Source of the DNA: an uncultured Elusimicrobia bacterium
GTDB lineage: Bacteria > Elusimicrobiota > Elusimicrobia > Elusimicrobiales > UBA9959
DNA: 64,000 nucleotides
Direction of reading: 5' to 3'
NCBI GenBank assembly: GCA_903917735.1
Contig: CAIXBR010000010.1
Span: 35,970 to 99,969 of the forward strand
How positions within the stretch are numbered: position 1 is the first letter of the stretch; every line of letters starts with the position of its first letter. Below are positions 10,369 through 19,431 of the stretch, in pieces. A program made the position numbers and the translations under genes. The notes beneath the pieces are model-generated. The model saw only the letters and a program-made list of their open reading frames with translations, had not been told where the DNA came from and made no database searches.

Positions 10369-11295
10369 ATGAGATTTATCCTAGCAGCCGTCCTGGCCCT
10401 GCTGCCGGCCATAGCCTCCGCAGAAGACGCGCCGGAGAAGAAAACCACCTACGAGGTGGAACTGGACCCGTATTATTCGGCGGTCGGCATGTACAATAGT
10501 CTGACCGGCAAACCCATTCCGCACCTGAAAGTGGACTCAGAGATGGAGATCTACAAGGAACTGATCAGCAAGTTCTACCAGCCCCGCACCCTTATCCTGG
10601 AAGCCAGCCTTAACCCGCTGCCGTACGCCGGCACGCTTATACGAAAGCACCAGCCCGGCTTCTACGACAACATGCAATGGAGCAGCAATTTCAACGCAGT
10701 ACAGGCCGTGACGGCAGGCTTCGAGGAGCCGTGGGCCATGTCGCTGTTCCTCGGCAACGTGGTCTCGTTCGACACCATAAACAAGTCCCTGGAGGGCAAA
10801 CGCAACGGCTACTCCGGCCTGCTCATAAGCTACGGGAACTACCATATCAAGGACAACACGCTTATCAGGGACAACTGGATAGAGGCGGAAGGCAAACTGA
10901 AGGGCGAACAGATCCTGGCGGACCGCTCGCTCCGGTGGAGCTTCCGCGGCGGGGCCAAATTCCACGAGAACCGCTACATCGCGGATTCTTTCTATATCGG
11001 CTTCAGGCGCAGCCGCACCGACTTCAAGGAAAGCGCGTCGAATAACTTCTGGCTGCATAACAGCGGCTTCGAGTACGTCTCGGACTTCTCGCAGAAAACG
11101 CTGGAGCCGATAAGGCATTACCTGGTGGTGGACAAGAAATTCCCGATGAAGAATTCCCGCATGGCCTTCACTCTCGGGCTCGGCTTCGTCTGGACCGCCG
11201 ATAAAAAATATTCCGGCCCGCTCTCCGAAAGCGCGGCCGGCGTAAAAACGCCCAACAGCTTCCAGTTCATCCTGCGGCCCAACCTGGAGTTTTAA
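10369..11295 (+). CDS. Putative outer-membrane beta-barrel protein
   Basis: 308 aa with a signal peptide (MRFILAAVLALLPAIASA). The mature part is rich in alternating aromatic/hydrophobic strands (LRWSFRGGAKF, DSFYIGFRRSRTDF, MAFTLGLGFVW). It ends FQFILRPNLEF, with the C-terminal Phe typical of BAM-assembled barrels. A phospholipase-A-like or DUF-type barrel is possible, but I see no catalytic motif. A TATACT box lies only 4 nt before the ATG and there is no Shine-Dalgarno sequence. It is followed after 8 bp by a polytopic membrane protein, and the two may be co-transcribed. Function unknown. Confidence 0.7.
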   Translation: MRFILAAVLALLPAIASAEDAPEKKTTYEVELDPYYSAVGMYNSLTGKPIPHLKVDSEMEIYKELISKFYQPRTLILEASLNPLPYAGTLIRKHQPGFYDNMQWSSNFNAVQAVTAGFEEPWAMSLFLGNVVSFDTINKSLEGKRNGYSGLLISYGNYHIKDNTLIRDNWIEAEGKLKGEQILADRSLRWSFRGGAKFHENRYIADSFYIGFRRSRTDFKESASNNFWLHNSGFEYVSDFSQKTLEPIRHYLVVDKKFPMKNSRMAFTLGLGFVWTADKKYSGPLSESAAGVKTPNSFQFILRPNLEF

Positions 11296-11303
11296 TCTGT
11301 AAA

Positions 11304-13034
11304 ATGAAATACCCGGAGCTGATCCCAACCGACCGCAGTCCGGCCCCGCTGGGCCGCATCCTTCCGCGCGACCGGCACAGGCTGAGCTTCGTCCTCCTGT
11401 GGCTCTTCTTTTTAGCCTACCTTTGCTATTGGGCACGCATGCACTGGGGCTGGCTCTTTGATCCTCTTTTGCAGAACGATGACGCCCGGATATGGCTCTT
11501 CCCTTTCCACCGCTACACTCCGGGAAGTCCGCTGGCGGACGATCCCGTAGCCATGGAGAAACTGGCGCTGCTCCCCTCCGGGATCCGCCTGCTCTACAGG
11601 TTCCTTGTTCCCTGGGCCGGCCTCTATGCCGCTGCGAAAATCGTACAGGGTATCTGCCTGGGGATAATAGGCTTATCGGGATGGGCGCTGGGCAGGTCAA
11701 AAAGGGGCGGCTTGGCCGCGGGGATCCTTCTGGTATTCCTGATGCTGAACACCAGGTTTATCCCTAACACCATGGCTGGCGGTCTCGCCCGCGGGTTTGC
11801 CTTCCCCTTGAGCGCGCTGTGGGTGGCCGGGGTCTTCACCAGGAGGGAGAGGCTGCGCTGGGCAGCCATCCTGCTGCTAGCCCTGACCTACCCGATGTCC
11901 ATGGTGCTTCTTTTAGGCTGCGAAGCTCTGACGGCTCTATGGGAGAACTTGCGTAAAACAGGAAAAGCAGTACGGCTTCGCCTGCTGCGCGCGATACTCC
12001 TGGCCTGCGTCAGCGTACTCATAATCCTGCCTTACATGGCCAGCACAAGGAAGATCGGCCGGCCTTTTACCCTTCAAGAGGCCATACACGAGCCCGCCTT
12101 TTATCAAAAAGGGAGGCTTTACGAGCTTCCCTTCCCGGGTATCAGGGAAGTGCGGGAAAAACTGTCCCCTTATCCCGGCTATATCGTAGTGTCGTCCGTC
12201 CTGGCGGTCCTTGTCCTGTTCTCGCTGCTGGCGCGCTTCGTCCTGCCCGTCGAGGCGCTGGCCTTACTGACGGTTTCCTGCGTGCTGTACTGGCTTTCCC
12301 GGGTATTCGCCTTCCGGCTGTTCATGCCGGAGCGGTTCTTGGACTATGCGGATCCCGTTCTGTGCATAATGCTGGCCCTGGCTATGTTGCGCCTTATTGC
12401 TGTCAGGATCAGGGAGCCCAAAAGGGCGGTCTTGCGCAACCTGGCCGTCTGCGGTTTTATCGCGGCCTTCGTTTTTCTTTTCCCGAAAAACATACGGCCT
12501 GAAAACGGGATGACCATTGAAGGACGCAGCCACAACCAATTGTACGCCTTCCTGCGAACGCTGCCGCCCGGCATCCGGATCGCCTGCCATCCCGATGACG
12601 GCAATGACATCCCTTTCTGGGCCGGGAGGGCCACTCTGGTCAACCATGAAAATCTTTTGCCGTTTTCCGTGGAATTCTGGGAGTTCCAGAAAACGCGGAC
12701 GCGCGATACCCTGTCGGCGCTTTACTCTGCCAACAGGAGCGGCGTGTTTTCATTTTCCGAGAAATACCAAGTGACGCACTTCCTGCTCAATGAAGAGCGC
12801 TATGGCCCCGGCTTCAGGGAGGCGGCCTCCATTTTTGAGCCTTTCGGGAGCTACGTCAGGGGGCTAATGGTTCCCCTCGAAAGGGAGGACCTAGCGCTGG
12901 CGGACATTCCACCGCAGGCCGTGGTATTGCGCGACCCGCCTTTTCTACTGGTGGAAGTTAAGCGTTTGAAGGATTGCTGGGGGACAAAAGACACACAAAA
13001 GAGAAAAGCCCAGGAAGTTCTGAAAAAAGAGTGA
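11304..13034 (+). CDS. Polytopic inner-membrane protein, GT-C glycosyltransferase-like topology
   Basis: 576 aa with about ten hydrophobic segments between residues 28 and 400 (for example LSFVLLWLFFLAYLCYWA, ILLVFLMLNTRFIP, LAVCGFIAAFVFLFP). A soluble C-terminal domain of about 170 residues follows. An acidic pair, QNDDARIW, lies in the first loop, where GT-C fold glycosyltransferases carry catalytic Asp residues. The C-terminal domain has IEGRSHNQLYAFLRTLPPG and HPDDGNDIPFWAGR, reminiscent of the soluble parts of such enzymes. This is suggestive only and no family signature is recognised. The start is uncertain: the ATG at 11304 has no Shine-Dalgarno sequence. Confidence 0.65.
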   Translation: MKYPELIPTDRSPAPLGRILPRDRHRLSFVLLWLFFLAYLCYWARMHWGWLFDPLLQNDDARIWLFPFHRYTPGSPLADDPVAMEKLALLPSGIRLLYRFLVPWAGLYAAAKIVQGICLGIIGLSGWALGRSKRGGLAAGILLVFLMLNTRFIPNTMAGGLARGFAFPLSALWVAGVFTRRERLRWAAILLLALTYPMSMVLLLGCEALTALWENLRKTGKAVRLRLLRAILLACVSVLIILPYMASTRKIGRPFTLQEAIHEPAFYQKGRLYELPFPGIREVREKLSPYPGYIVVSSVLAVLVLFSLLARFVLPVEALALLTVSCVLYWLSRVFAFRLFMPERFLDYADPVLCIMLALAMLRLIAVRIREPKRAVLRNLAVCGFIAAFVFLFPKNIRPENGMTIEGRSHNQLYAFLRTLPPGIRIACHPDDGNDIPFWAGRATLVNHENLLPFSVEFWEFQKTRTRDTLSALYSANRSGVFSFSEKYQVTHFLLNEERYGPGFREAASIFEPFGSYVRGLMVPLEREDLALADIPPQAVVLRDPPFLLVEVKRLKDCWGTKDTQKRKAQEVLKKE

Positions 13035-13101
13035 GTTCAACAGTGAGCCCGCTATCTTTGGAAAACCGGGTAGAGAATAAGTTCGGATGGGCTGTTTCTG
13101 C

Positions 13102-14004
13102 TTACTGTTTCCGGCTGTACCGGCCGCTCTTCATCGATTCGAAATAGACCACATCGGACTTTGAGAGGAAGCGGGGCGTAAATTTAAGCGCATTAATACA
13201 ATCCAGAATATAGAACAGGGCCGCGAGAACCTCGTTCTCCGCTTCACCGCATTTCCCTTCCAGCGCCTCGGACCCGCAGTACAGGGCCTGGTCCGGCGAC
13301 AGCACGCTCTCCAGCATAAAAGCTTTCCCGTAATGAGCGAGCCTACCCGCATTTGCACGGGCGCTCACCGCCGGGTACGGCGGCAGGGAAAGCCCCAGGC
13401 GTATGGTATCGTTCACGCGCTCGTTCAGTTCCAGCGCCGTCTCGACACCGGAGCCGGCCACTACCAGTCCGTGGTTGGCCAGGAAGAAAACCTGCGGCCC
13501 GCGCGCCAGAGCGCGCTCGTTTATGGCGGTGCAGAGCTGGGGACCGGGAGACTTGTAGGGGATAAACTCGGCGTTAGGGAAAAGCCTTCGGCCCAGCGCG
13601 TGGCCTTCCGCGCTCATGTTCAATATATTCGCGTAGACGGAATGGGTATGTATCACCACTGTATTCAGCAGGGAGTGGAAACCTGTCTCTATGGATGGTT
13701 TGGCCGGCTTAACGCCTTTAACAGACAGGACCTGAGCGCATATATATTCGGAAAATTCGTTTTCCCCGCCGGGGCCCGAGGCGATGCGCCGCTTTATGTT
13801 GCCGTAGTTAACCAGCGCATAGCCGTCGGCGGCGGTGACGTCCTTCAGCTGTACGCCGGTGGCCTTCACCAGCATCCTCTCGGCGCCTATCTTCACAGAG
13901 ACATTGCCGCCGCCGCCCTGGGTTAAGTCGGGGCGCGCTCCCGCCGCGCGGGCCGCGCGGGCCAGCCGTTCGGGGCCGTTATCGAGAGAGGGATCAAAAG
14001 GCAT
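13102..14004 (-). CDS. Class II aldolase/adducin-family protein
   Basis: 300 aa. Motifs of Zn-dependent class II (fuculose/rhamnulose-phosphate-type) aldolases are GGGGNVSVKIG near residue 31 (phosphate loop), HTHSVYANIL near 118 (two metal-binding His), and FLANHGLVVAG near 179 (third His). The usual catalytic acidic residue could be the Glu in SIETGFHSLL. It is longer than FucA (about 215 aa), with about 80 extra C-terminal residues of no recognised fold. It cleaves or decarboxylates sugar-phosphate-like substrates in the cytoplasm; the actual substrate is unknown. The start codon overlaps the xer stop by one base (TAATG), so translation is coupled to the recombinase gene. That is an odd functional pairing. 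Confidence 0.82.
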   Translation of the reverse strand: MPFDPSLDNGPERLARAARAAGARPDLTQGGGGNVSVKIGAERMLVKATGVQLKDVTAADGYALVNYGNIKRRIASGPGGENEFSEYICAQVLSVKGVKPAKPSIETGFHSLLNTVVIHTHSVYANILNMSAEGHALGRRLFPNAEFIPYKSPGPQLCTAINERALARGPQVFFLANHGLVVAGSGVETALELNERVNDTIRLGLSLPPYPAVSARANAGRLAHYGKAFMLESVLSPDQALYCGSEALEGKCGEAENEVLAALFYILDCINALKFTPRFLSKSDVVYFESMKSGRYSRKQ

Positions 14005-14912
14005 TACTTTTTGGACCTCGGGTGCGCCTTGTCGTAAACTTCCTTCAGGCGCTCCAGCGAAACGTGAGTGTAGATTTCCGTAGTCTGCAGGTTCTTGTGG
14101 CCCAGCATCTCCTGCACGGATTTTAGGTCGCAGCCGTGGTCCAGCATATGGGTGGCGAAGGAATGCCTGACGGAATGCGGGTTCATCGGTCTGGCAAAAC
14201 GGGCCCGCCTGGCCATTTTCTTAAAGATCAGCGCGATGCCGGCCCCGGTGAGGCGCGTATTCATGTGGTTCAGAAAAAGCGGCAGGCCGTGCGCCAGTGG
14301 CCTGGGCCTGGTCTCAAGATATTCGCGTATAGCGTTCAGCGCCTTGTCCCCCACCGGCACAAGCCTTTCCTTAGAGCCCTTGCCCATCACGCGGGCGAAC
14401 CCGGAGTAGAGGTCCAGGTCTCCGAGGTTCAGGCTGGCGGCCTCTGAGCGGCGCAGGCCGCTCGAATAGATCAGTTCGAACAGGGCGTAATCGCGCAGGG
14501 CGAAATAATAGCCTTTTTCCCGGGCGTTGACTTCCCCGGGGCGGTTATAGTCCTGCAGTTTCCCCACCTCGCCCTCGGTCAGGAACCTCGGCAGGCGTTT
14601 CTCTTTTTTGGGGATGGTTATCAGGTCGAAAGGGTCCGTCTCCAGCTGGCCGGTCTCGAGCAGATAATGAATGAACGAGCGCACGGCGGAGATCTTGCGG
14701 AGCAGGGTGTTGCGGGAAACCTTCCGGTCGCTGATAAAGGCGATATAGCCGCGCATCAGCAGGCGGTCCAGCCCCCCGGGGCCAGGGGCCTTGCTGGCCG
14801 CCGCATAAGACAGGAATTCCCCCAGGTCGAACTGATAGGCCTTTATGGTGTTGCGGGCGAAGTTGCGCTGCGCCCGCAGATGCAGCAGGAATTGGTCCAC
14901 CAGCAGTTTCAT
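14004..14912 (-). CDS. xerC: Tyrosine site-specific recombinase, XerC/XerD type
   Basis: 302 aa, the normal Xer length. There is an N-terminal SAM-like core-binding domain (LVDQFLLHLRAQRNFARNTIKAYQFDL). The catalytic residues are Arg in SSGLRRSEAASL, Lys in GKGSKERLVP, His-x-x-Arg in NPHSVRHSFATHML, His in EMLGHKNLQTTEIYTH, and the nucleophile Tyr in that last segment. It resolves chromosome dimers at dif with a partner recombinase and FtsK. XerC and XerD cannot be separated safely by eye, so the symbol is tentative. It has its own promoter and lies downstream of the topA terminator. Confidence 0.9.
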   Translation of the reverse strand: MKLLVDQFLLHLRAQRNFARNTIKAYQFDLGEFLSYAAASKAPGPGGLDRLLMRGYIAFISDRKVSRNTLLRKISAVRSFIHYLLETGQLETDPFDLITIPKKEKRLPRFLTEGEVGKLQDYNRPGEVNAREKGYYFALRDYALFELIYSSGLRRSEAASLNLGDLDLYSGFARVMGKGSKERLVPVGDKALNAIREYLETRPRPLAHGLPLFLNHMNTRLTGAGIALIFKKMARRARFARPMNPHSVRHSFATHMLDHGCDLKSVQEMLGHKNLQTTEIYTHVSLERLKEVYDKAHPRSKK

Positions 14913-14918
14913 ATACTA

Positions 14919-14946
14919 ATTCTATCAATTTCCCGCCATAAAACAA
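14919..14946 (-). promoter_or_regulatory. Candidate promoter of xerC and the aldolase
   Basis: On the minus strand TTGTTT (14941-14946), 16-bp spacer, TAGAAT (14919-14924), with TG one base upstream of the -10 (extended -10). The -10 ends 6 nt before the ATG, and no ribosome-binding site is present, so a leaderless mRNA is predicted. Confidence 0.5.
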
Positions 14947-14974
14947 GGACGGCGGGTTTCGCCCGCCGTCCTTG
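14944..14974 (-). terminator. Intrinsic terminator after topA
   Basis: A perfect 13-bp stem (CAAGGACGGCGGG with its complement) around a 5-nt loop, followed on the minus strand by a T-rich run. It lies 16 bp beyond the topA stop and overlaps the -35 region of the xerC promoter. Confidence 0.85.
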
Positions 14975-14990
14975 ATCCCTCGCCGGAGTA

Positions 14991-17231
14991 TTAAACCGGT
15001 TTGGTCCTCGAGTTTATCAGCTTCTCCACCTCTTCCGGGGTGGGTTGCTCGATATTGCGGCACTTAGGAAAGCCCGAGCAGGCCAGGAAGTAGCCGCGCG
15101 CGCTCTTGCGGAGCAGCATGGCGTTCTTGTTGCACTTCGTGCAGATCTTCTCGCTCTTTATCGGTGCGAAGTAATCCTGCTTATTGCCTTCCTTGTCCAA
15201 CGGCACCTTACCCTTGCACTTGGGGAAGCGCGAGCAGGACAGGTACTTCCCGAAGCGGCTTTCGCGCTGCACCATCGGGCTCAGACAGAGCGGGCACTTC
15301 TCGTTGGTCTTGATCACGTTCGGGCGGGACCTGGTCATGTCCTTCTCCGCGGTGGCGAGGTCGGCCGCGAACGGAGTATAGAAATCCTCCATGAACTTCA
15401 CCCAGTCCATGTTGCCGTCGGCTATATCGTCCAGCTTGTCCTCGATGGAGGCCGTGTAGGAGATCTCCATGATCTCCTTGAAGAAATCCTTCAGCTTCTC
15501 GGTGACGAGGGCGCCCAGCTCCGTGATCAGCAGTTTTCTGTCCTTCTCGCGGTTGATATAGCCGCGGTCTATGACGTTCTTGATGATGACGGCGTAGGTG
15601 GACGGGCGGCCGATGCCGTGCTTCTCCAGCGTCTTGATGATGCTGGCCTCGTTGTAGTTCGGCGGGGGGCTGGTCTTGTGCGCCTTGGTGGAGACGTCCT
15701 TCAGCATGACGACGTCGCCCTCTTTGAGGGGCGGCAGCGCGGCCGAGCCTTCCTCGTCCTCGCCGGCCACTTCCTCTTCCTTCTCTTCCATGTAGATCTT
15801 CAGGTAGCCCTCGAACTTCACCGTGCGGCCGCTGGTGCGCAGGACAGAGCGGCCCTTCTCGTCGGAGAATTCCACGCTGAGGGAGTCGAAGATGGCCTCT
15901 TCCATCTGGCTGGCCATGAAGCGGCGCCAGATGAGGTCGTAAAGTTTGACCTGGTCGGGGTTCAGGAATTTGCCCACCTCTTCCGGCCGCTTGTAGGCGG
16001 AGGTGGGGTGGATGGCCTCATGCGCTTCCTGCGCGCCCTTTACCTTCTTAAGGTAAGTGGGAGGCTTCTCCGGGCAGAAATCCTTGCCGTAGATCTCGGC
16101 AATGAACTTGGCCGCTTCTTTCTGCATGTCCACCGACACGTTGAAGGAGTCGGTACGCATGTAGGTGATAAGACCGGAGCGCTCGCCGTCCAGCTCCACG
16201 CCTTCGTAGAGGCTCTGGGCCACCTTCATGGTGCGGTCCGAAGAGAAGCCCAGCTTGTTATAGGCGTCCTGCTGCAGGGTGCTGGTGATAAAGGGCGGCT
16301 TCGGCTTTTGGCGCACCGCCTTGGCGTCAACCTTGGATACCGTCAGCTTGTTATTGCGCAGGTGAGTGCCGGCCTCCACGGTGTCCTCTATCTTCTTGAA
16401 GACGGAGGTCTTGTAGCGGTAATCCTCTGCGAAGAGCTTCAGCAGTATGGTCTGCTCGATGGCCGCGCCTTCCCAGCGCACCAGCTTGGATTCGAAGTCC
16501 TTGTAGCCGCTTTGGTCTCCCTCGGGCATGACCTTGGCCAGCTTGGTATAGACCGTGTAATAGTCCTCTTCCGTGAAGGCGGCTATTTCCTTGGCGCGCT
16601 CGGCTATCAGGCGCACGGTAACGGACTGTACGCGGCCGGCGGACAGGCCGCTCTTTATCTTGCTCCACAGCAGCGGGGAGAGCTTGTAGCCCACTATGCG
16701 GTCTATGATGCGGCGGCTCTGCTGGGCGTTCACCAGCGCCATGTCCAGGTCGCGCGGACTCTTGAGCGATTCCTCTATGGCGGTCTTGGTTATCTCGTGG
16801 AAACTAATGCGCTTGAACGGCGCGTCGGTCTTTATGACCTCGCGCAGGTGCCAGCTAATGGCCTCCCCTTCGCGGTCAGGGTCGGTGGCCAGGTAGACCA
16901 CGTCGGCGTTCTTGGCTATGGAGTTCAGCTCAGAGATGATCTTCTTGGCGCGCTCGACAAGGACGTACTTGGCCGCGAACTTGTCCTTTACGTCCACGCC
17001 CAGTTCGTCCTTGGGCAGGTCGCGCACGTGCCCGAAAGAGCTGCGCACGACAAAATCGGAATCGAGGAAGCGGCTTATCGTCTTCTCCTTGGTGGGAGAC
17101 TCGACTATAACAAGATGCTTCGTCCCGGCTTTGGCGGGCTTGGTTTTTTTTTCAACCGCGGCCTTGGGTGTTTTCTCCACCGCAACCTTGGGGGTTTTAT
17201 TTGCAATAACTTTAGGTGTTTTTTCAGCCAT
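14991..17231 (-). CDS. topA: DNA topoisomerase I
   Basis: 746 aa. The toprim domain begins HLVIVESPTKEKTI (about residue 44) and has DPDREGE near 116. The active-site Tyr is in GLITYMRTDSF near 355. The C-terminus has two C4 zinc-ribbon modules (CPLCLSPMVQRESRFG with CSRFPKCKG, and CTKCNKNAMLL with CSGFPKC). It relaxes negatively supercoiled DNA. It carries an unusual 43-residue Lys/Ala-rich N-terminal tail with repeated KTPKV units, and an acidic insert (EEKEEEVAGEDEEG) near residue 483. The start has no Shine-Dalgarno sequence but is preceded by a very A/T-rich stretch. It is followed by its own terminator. Confidence 0.96.
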   Translation of the reverse strand: MAEKTPKVIANKTPKVAVEKTPKAAVEKKTKPAKAGTKHLVIVESPTKEKTISRFLDSDFVVRSSFGHVRDLPKDELGVDVKDKFAAKYVLVERAKKIISELNSIAKNADVVYLATDPDREGEAISWHLREVIKTDAPFKRISFHEITKTAIEESLKSPRDLDMALVNAQQSRRIIDRIVGYKLSPLLWSKIKSGLSAGRVQSVTVRLIAERAKEIAAFTEEDYYTVYTKLAKVMPEGDQSGYKDFESKLVRWEGAAIEQTILLKLFAEDYRYKTSVFKKIEDTVEAGTHLRNNKLTVSKVDAKAVRQKPKPPFITSTLQQDAYNKLGFSSDRTMKVAQSLYEGVELDGERSGLITYMRTDSFNVSVDMQKEAAKFIAEIYGKDFCPEKPPTYLKKVKGAQEAHEAIHPTSAYKRPEEVGKFLNPDQVKLYDLIWRRFMASQMEEAIFDSLSVEFSDEKGRSVLRTSGRTVKFEGYLKIYMEEKEEEVAGEDEEGSAALPPLKEGDVVMLKDVSTKAHKTSPPPNYNEASIIKTLEKHGIGRPSTYAVIIKNVIDRGYINREKDRKLLITELGALVTEKLKDFFKEIMEISYTASIEDKLDDIADGNMDWVKFMEDFYTPFAADLATAEKDMTRSRPNVIKTNEKCPLCLSPMVQRESRFGKYLSCSRFPKCKGKVPLDKEGNKQDYFAPIKSEKICTKCNKNAMLLRKSARGYFLACSGFPKCRNIEQPTPEEVEKLINSRTKPV

Positions 17232-17301
17232 AATAGGTATCTATAATATTATATTTTATCCTTATAAGCAAAAATAATCGAGGAAACAGGGCGGAGGAAG
17301 G

Positions 17302-18432
17302 CTAGTACGCCTTATTATACCGCCCGTTCCGGGACAGCACCAGCGAAGTGGTTTCCAGCTCGAACAGGGCCGCCGCCGCGCGCTGAACCTGCCAGGCCAG
17401 CCGGGCCGTAATCTCGTCCGCGTTAAGGCCGCCTTCATCCCCGGCTATAGCCTTATAAGCTTCCAGCGCGTCCGGGGAGAGGTTGCGCAGCGCCGCCTCT
17501 GACGGCCCAATGGCAGCCTCCGCCTTAGCCGGTCTCAGGCCGAACAGGTACTCGGAAGGAAAGCAGGCGATTATATCCTCGGCGTTCTCAGCTGGGTAGG
17601 CGCCGTTCTTTATAAAGTAGTTCGGGCCGCGGCTCATGGGGGAATCCACCGGGCCCGGCACCGCAAGTACCTCCCGCCCCTGGTCCAGCGCGAAGCGCGC
17701 CGTGATCAGCGCTCCGGACTGGAAGCCTCCTTCCACTACCACCGTGGCCAGAGAAAGCCCTGAAATGATCCGGTTGCGCCTGGGGAAGTTCTGCGGCAGG
17801 GGCCCCTGGTCCAGCGGGAACTCGGAAAGCACGGCCCCGCCTTTTTCCACTATCTTATCTGCCAGTTTCCGGTTTTCAGGAGGATAAATTACATTAAGCC
17901 CGGCTCCCAACGCCGCCCAGGTCTCTCCGCCAGCCGCCACGGCCGCCTGGTGCGCCGCGGTGTCCACGCCACGGGCCAGGCCGCTGACCACCGCTACCCC
18001 CGCAGCCGCCAGTTCCCCCGCCAGGCGCCCGGCCGTGCGGAGGCCGTAAGGCGTGGCCTTGCGCGTACCCACTATTGCCGCGGCCGGCACCGGCTTAAAT
18101 TCCCCCCGCAGGTAAATTACAAGCGGCGGGTCGTATATTTTTTTAAGAAGTTCAGGATAGCCTTCGTCCAGTACTGTTAAGACAGCGACGCCGGCCTTCT
18201 CCGCGGCCAGCAGTTCTTTCTCCGGGTCGGCGGCCCCGGTCTGCGCGGCAAGGCGCTCCGCGGTTTCCGGCATAACGCCGCCCTCGGCTGCTATTTCAGC
18301 CGGAGGCCGTTTAAGCAGCTCGGCCGCCCCGCCGTAAAGGTCTATCAGGCGCAGCAGCCAGTCGCTCTTGTAGCAGGCGAAGAAGTTAAGGCGCACGCGC
18401 GCCAGTTTTTCCGCTTCAGCCGAAACCCCCAT
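17302..18432 (-). CDS. dprA: DNA-processing protein DprA/Smf
   Basis: 376 aa with the N-terminal SAM-like region (FFACYKSDWLLRLIDLYGG). The central Rossmann-like DprA fold has AIVGTRKATPYG, VVSGLARGVDTAAHQAA, SEFPLDQGPLPQNFPRRNRI and VVVEGGFQSGALITA. A C-terminal winged-helix domain covers about residues 310-376. DprA loads RecA on incoming single-stranded DNA in natural transformation and protects that DNA. It sits in a run with comM, another competence-associated gene, and 70 bp upstream of topA. Confidence 0.95.
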   Translation of the reverse strand: MGVSAEAEKLARVRLNFFACYKSDWLLRLIDLYGGAAELLKRPPAEIAAEGGVMPETAERLAAQTGAADPEKELLAAEKAGVAVLTVLDEGYPELLKKIYDPPLVIYLRGEFKPVPAAAIVGTRKATPYGLRTAGRLAGELAAAGVAVVSGLARGVDTAAHQAAVAAGGETWAALGAGLNVIYPPENRKLADKIVEKGGAVLSEFPLDQGPLPQNFPRRNRIISGLSLATVVVEGGFQSGALITARFALDQGREVLAVPGPVDSPMSRGPNYFIKNGAYPAENAEDIIACFPSEYLFGLRPAKAEAAIGPSEAALRNLSPDALEAYKAIAGDEGGLNADEITARLAWQVQRAAAALFELETTSLVLSRNGRYNKAY

Positions 18433-18501
18433 ACATTTCCCCCCTCTTACCTTCTGCCGCCTTGCGCCGCTCTCCTGCTTTCAGTTGCCGTCAAATAACC
18501 G

Positions 18502-19431
18502 TCACTTCTTCTTAACAATATACCCTTTAAAAATGCCGGTTACGGCGTCTATGACCCTTGCCTTAACTATTGAGCCGTCCACGCTTACGACCGCGGCCAT
18601 GCCCGCATACTGCACTTCGCGGCCCAGTTTTTTGCCGGCCTTGTCAAAAGCTACTCCGCTTTTCAGGTAAACGGTCAGGTAATCCCCCGGCTTGACCATG
18701 TCCGGCCTTTCCATGGAAACGACAATGGACTCCCCTTCGATAGAAAGGCTTTCATCGGTGAAATTGTCCTTGCCTTTTTCTTTAGCGGTTATAACGCCGT
18801 CCTCGTGCCAGAGGGCCGGAACTATCTTAGCCCTGTCGGACCATTCCTTCTGGTGTTCCGGCATCTCCTCGGAAAGATCGCTGCGCTCCGCATCTTTAAG
18901 GGACTCGGACAGTTCCGCGCGCGCGGCCTTAACAAAAGACGGCTTCGCGCTTACGGCCGCCGGGACTATTACGGGAACTTCCTTCTGCTGGGCCACGTCC
19001 GCGCTGTAAAAATCCGCTTCCTTTACGGTATCCGCGCCGGTTATCTCCGGCTCTTTCTTGATCTCGGGCTTGACCTCTTCGGTTATATCCGGAATGACCA
19101 GTTCCTGCCTGGGATAAATACGGTCCGGGTTCTGCACCATTCCGATGTTGGCGTTATAGATCTTGCCCCATTTAAAAGGATCCTTGTAATATTTAGAGGA
19201 AAGGCCCCAGAGGGTATCACCATCCGCGACCAGGTGTTTTTTGCCTACGGAGAAGCCGCCGCCTGTCGGCGCCGTTTCCTTAGCCGGCTCCGCGTTCACG
19301 GCTGCGGGGGTAGACGCGACAACCGGCGCGCCATAATTTTCTTTTATCTCCACCTCAGTAAGCTTGGCCTGCTGGGCGTAAAGCCCGGCGGGAAAAAGAA
19401 TGATTGCCGCGGCTAAGACCGTTCTTTTCAT
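18502..19431 (-). CDS. Secreted LysM-domain protein
   Basis: 309 aa with a signal peptide (MKRTVLAAAIILFPAGLYAQQ). One LysM domain lies at about residues 62-112 (HLVADGDTLWGLSSKYYKDP to IYPRQELVIPD). A Glu/Lys-rich linker is followed by a C-terminal domain of about 100 residues (VPALWHEDGVITAKEKGKDN to VVSVDGSIVKARVIDAVTG) that looks like a beta-rich SH3/OB-type module. LysM binds GlcNAc in peptidoglycan, so the protein is probably envelope-anchored. Its first 4 bp overlap the comM stop (ATGA), giving translational coupling. Exact function is unknown; no catalytic motif is seen. Confidence 0.85.
   Translation of the reverse strand: MKRTVLAAAIILFPAGLYAQQAKLTEVEIKENYGAPVVASTPAAVNAEPAKETAPTGGGFSVGKKHLVADGDTLWGLSSKYYKDPFKWGKIYNANIGMVQNPDRIYPRQELVIPDITEEVKPEIKKEPEITGADTVKEADFYSADVAQQKEVPVIVPAAVSAKPSFVKAARAELSESLKDAERSDLSEEMPEHQKEWSDRAKIVPALWHEDGVITAKEKGKDNFTDESLSIEGESIVVSMERPDMVKPGDYLTVYLKSGVAFDKAGKKLGREVQYAGMAAVVSVDGSIVKARVIDAVTGIFKGYIVKKK

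Noticed and set aside
13102..14004. Class II aldolase as part of the microcompartment system
   Set aside because: It is 40 kb away, coupled to a recombinase gene, and lacks an encapsulation-type helix, so no link can be supported.
15045..17246. 733-codon open frame on the plus strand
   Set aside because: It is antisense to topA, which has all family motifs; the frame is a by-product of GC-rich codon use and has no recognisable domain.
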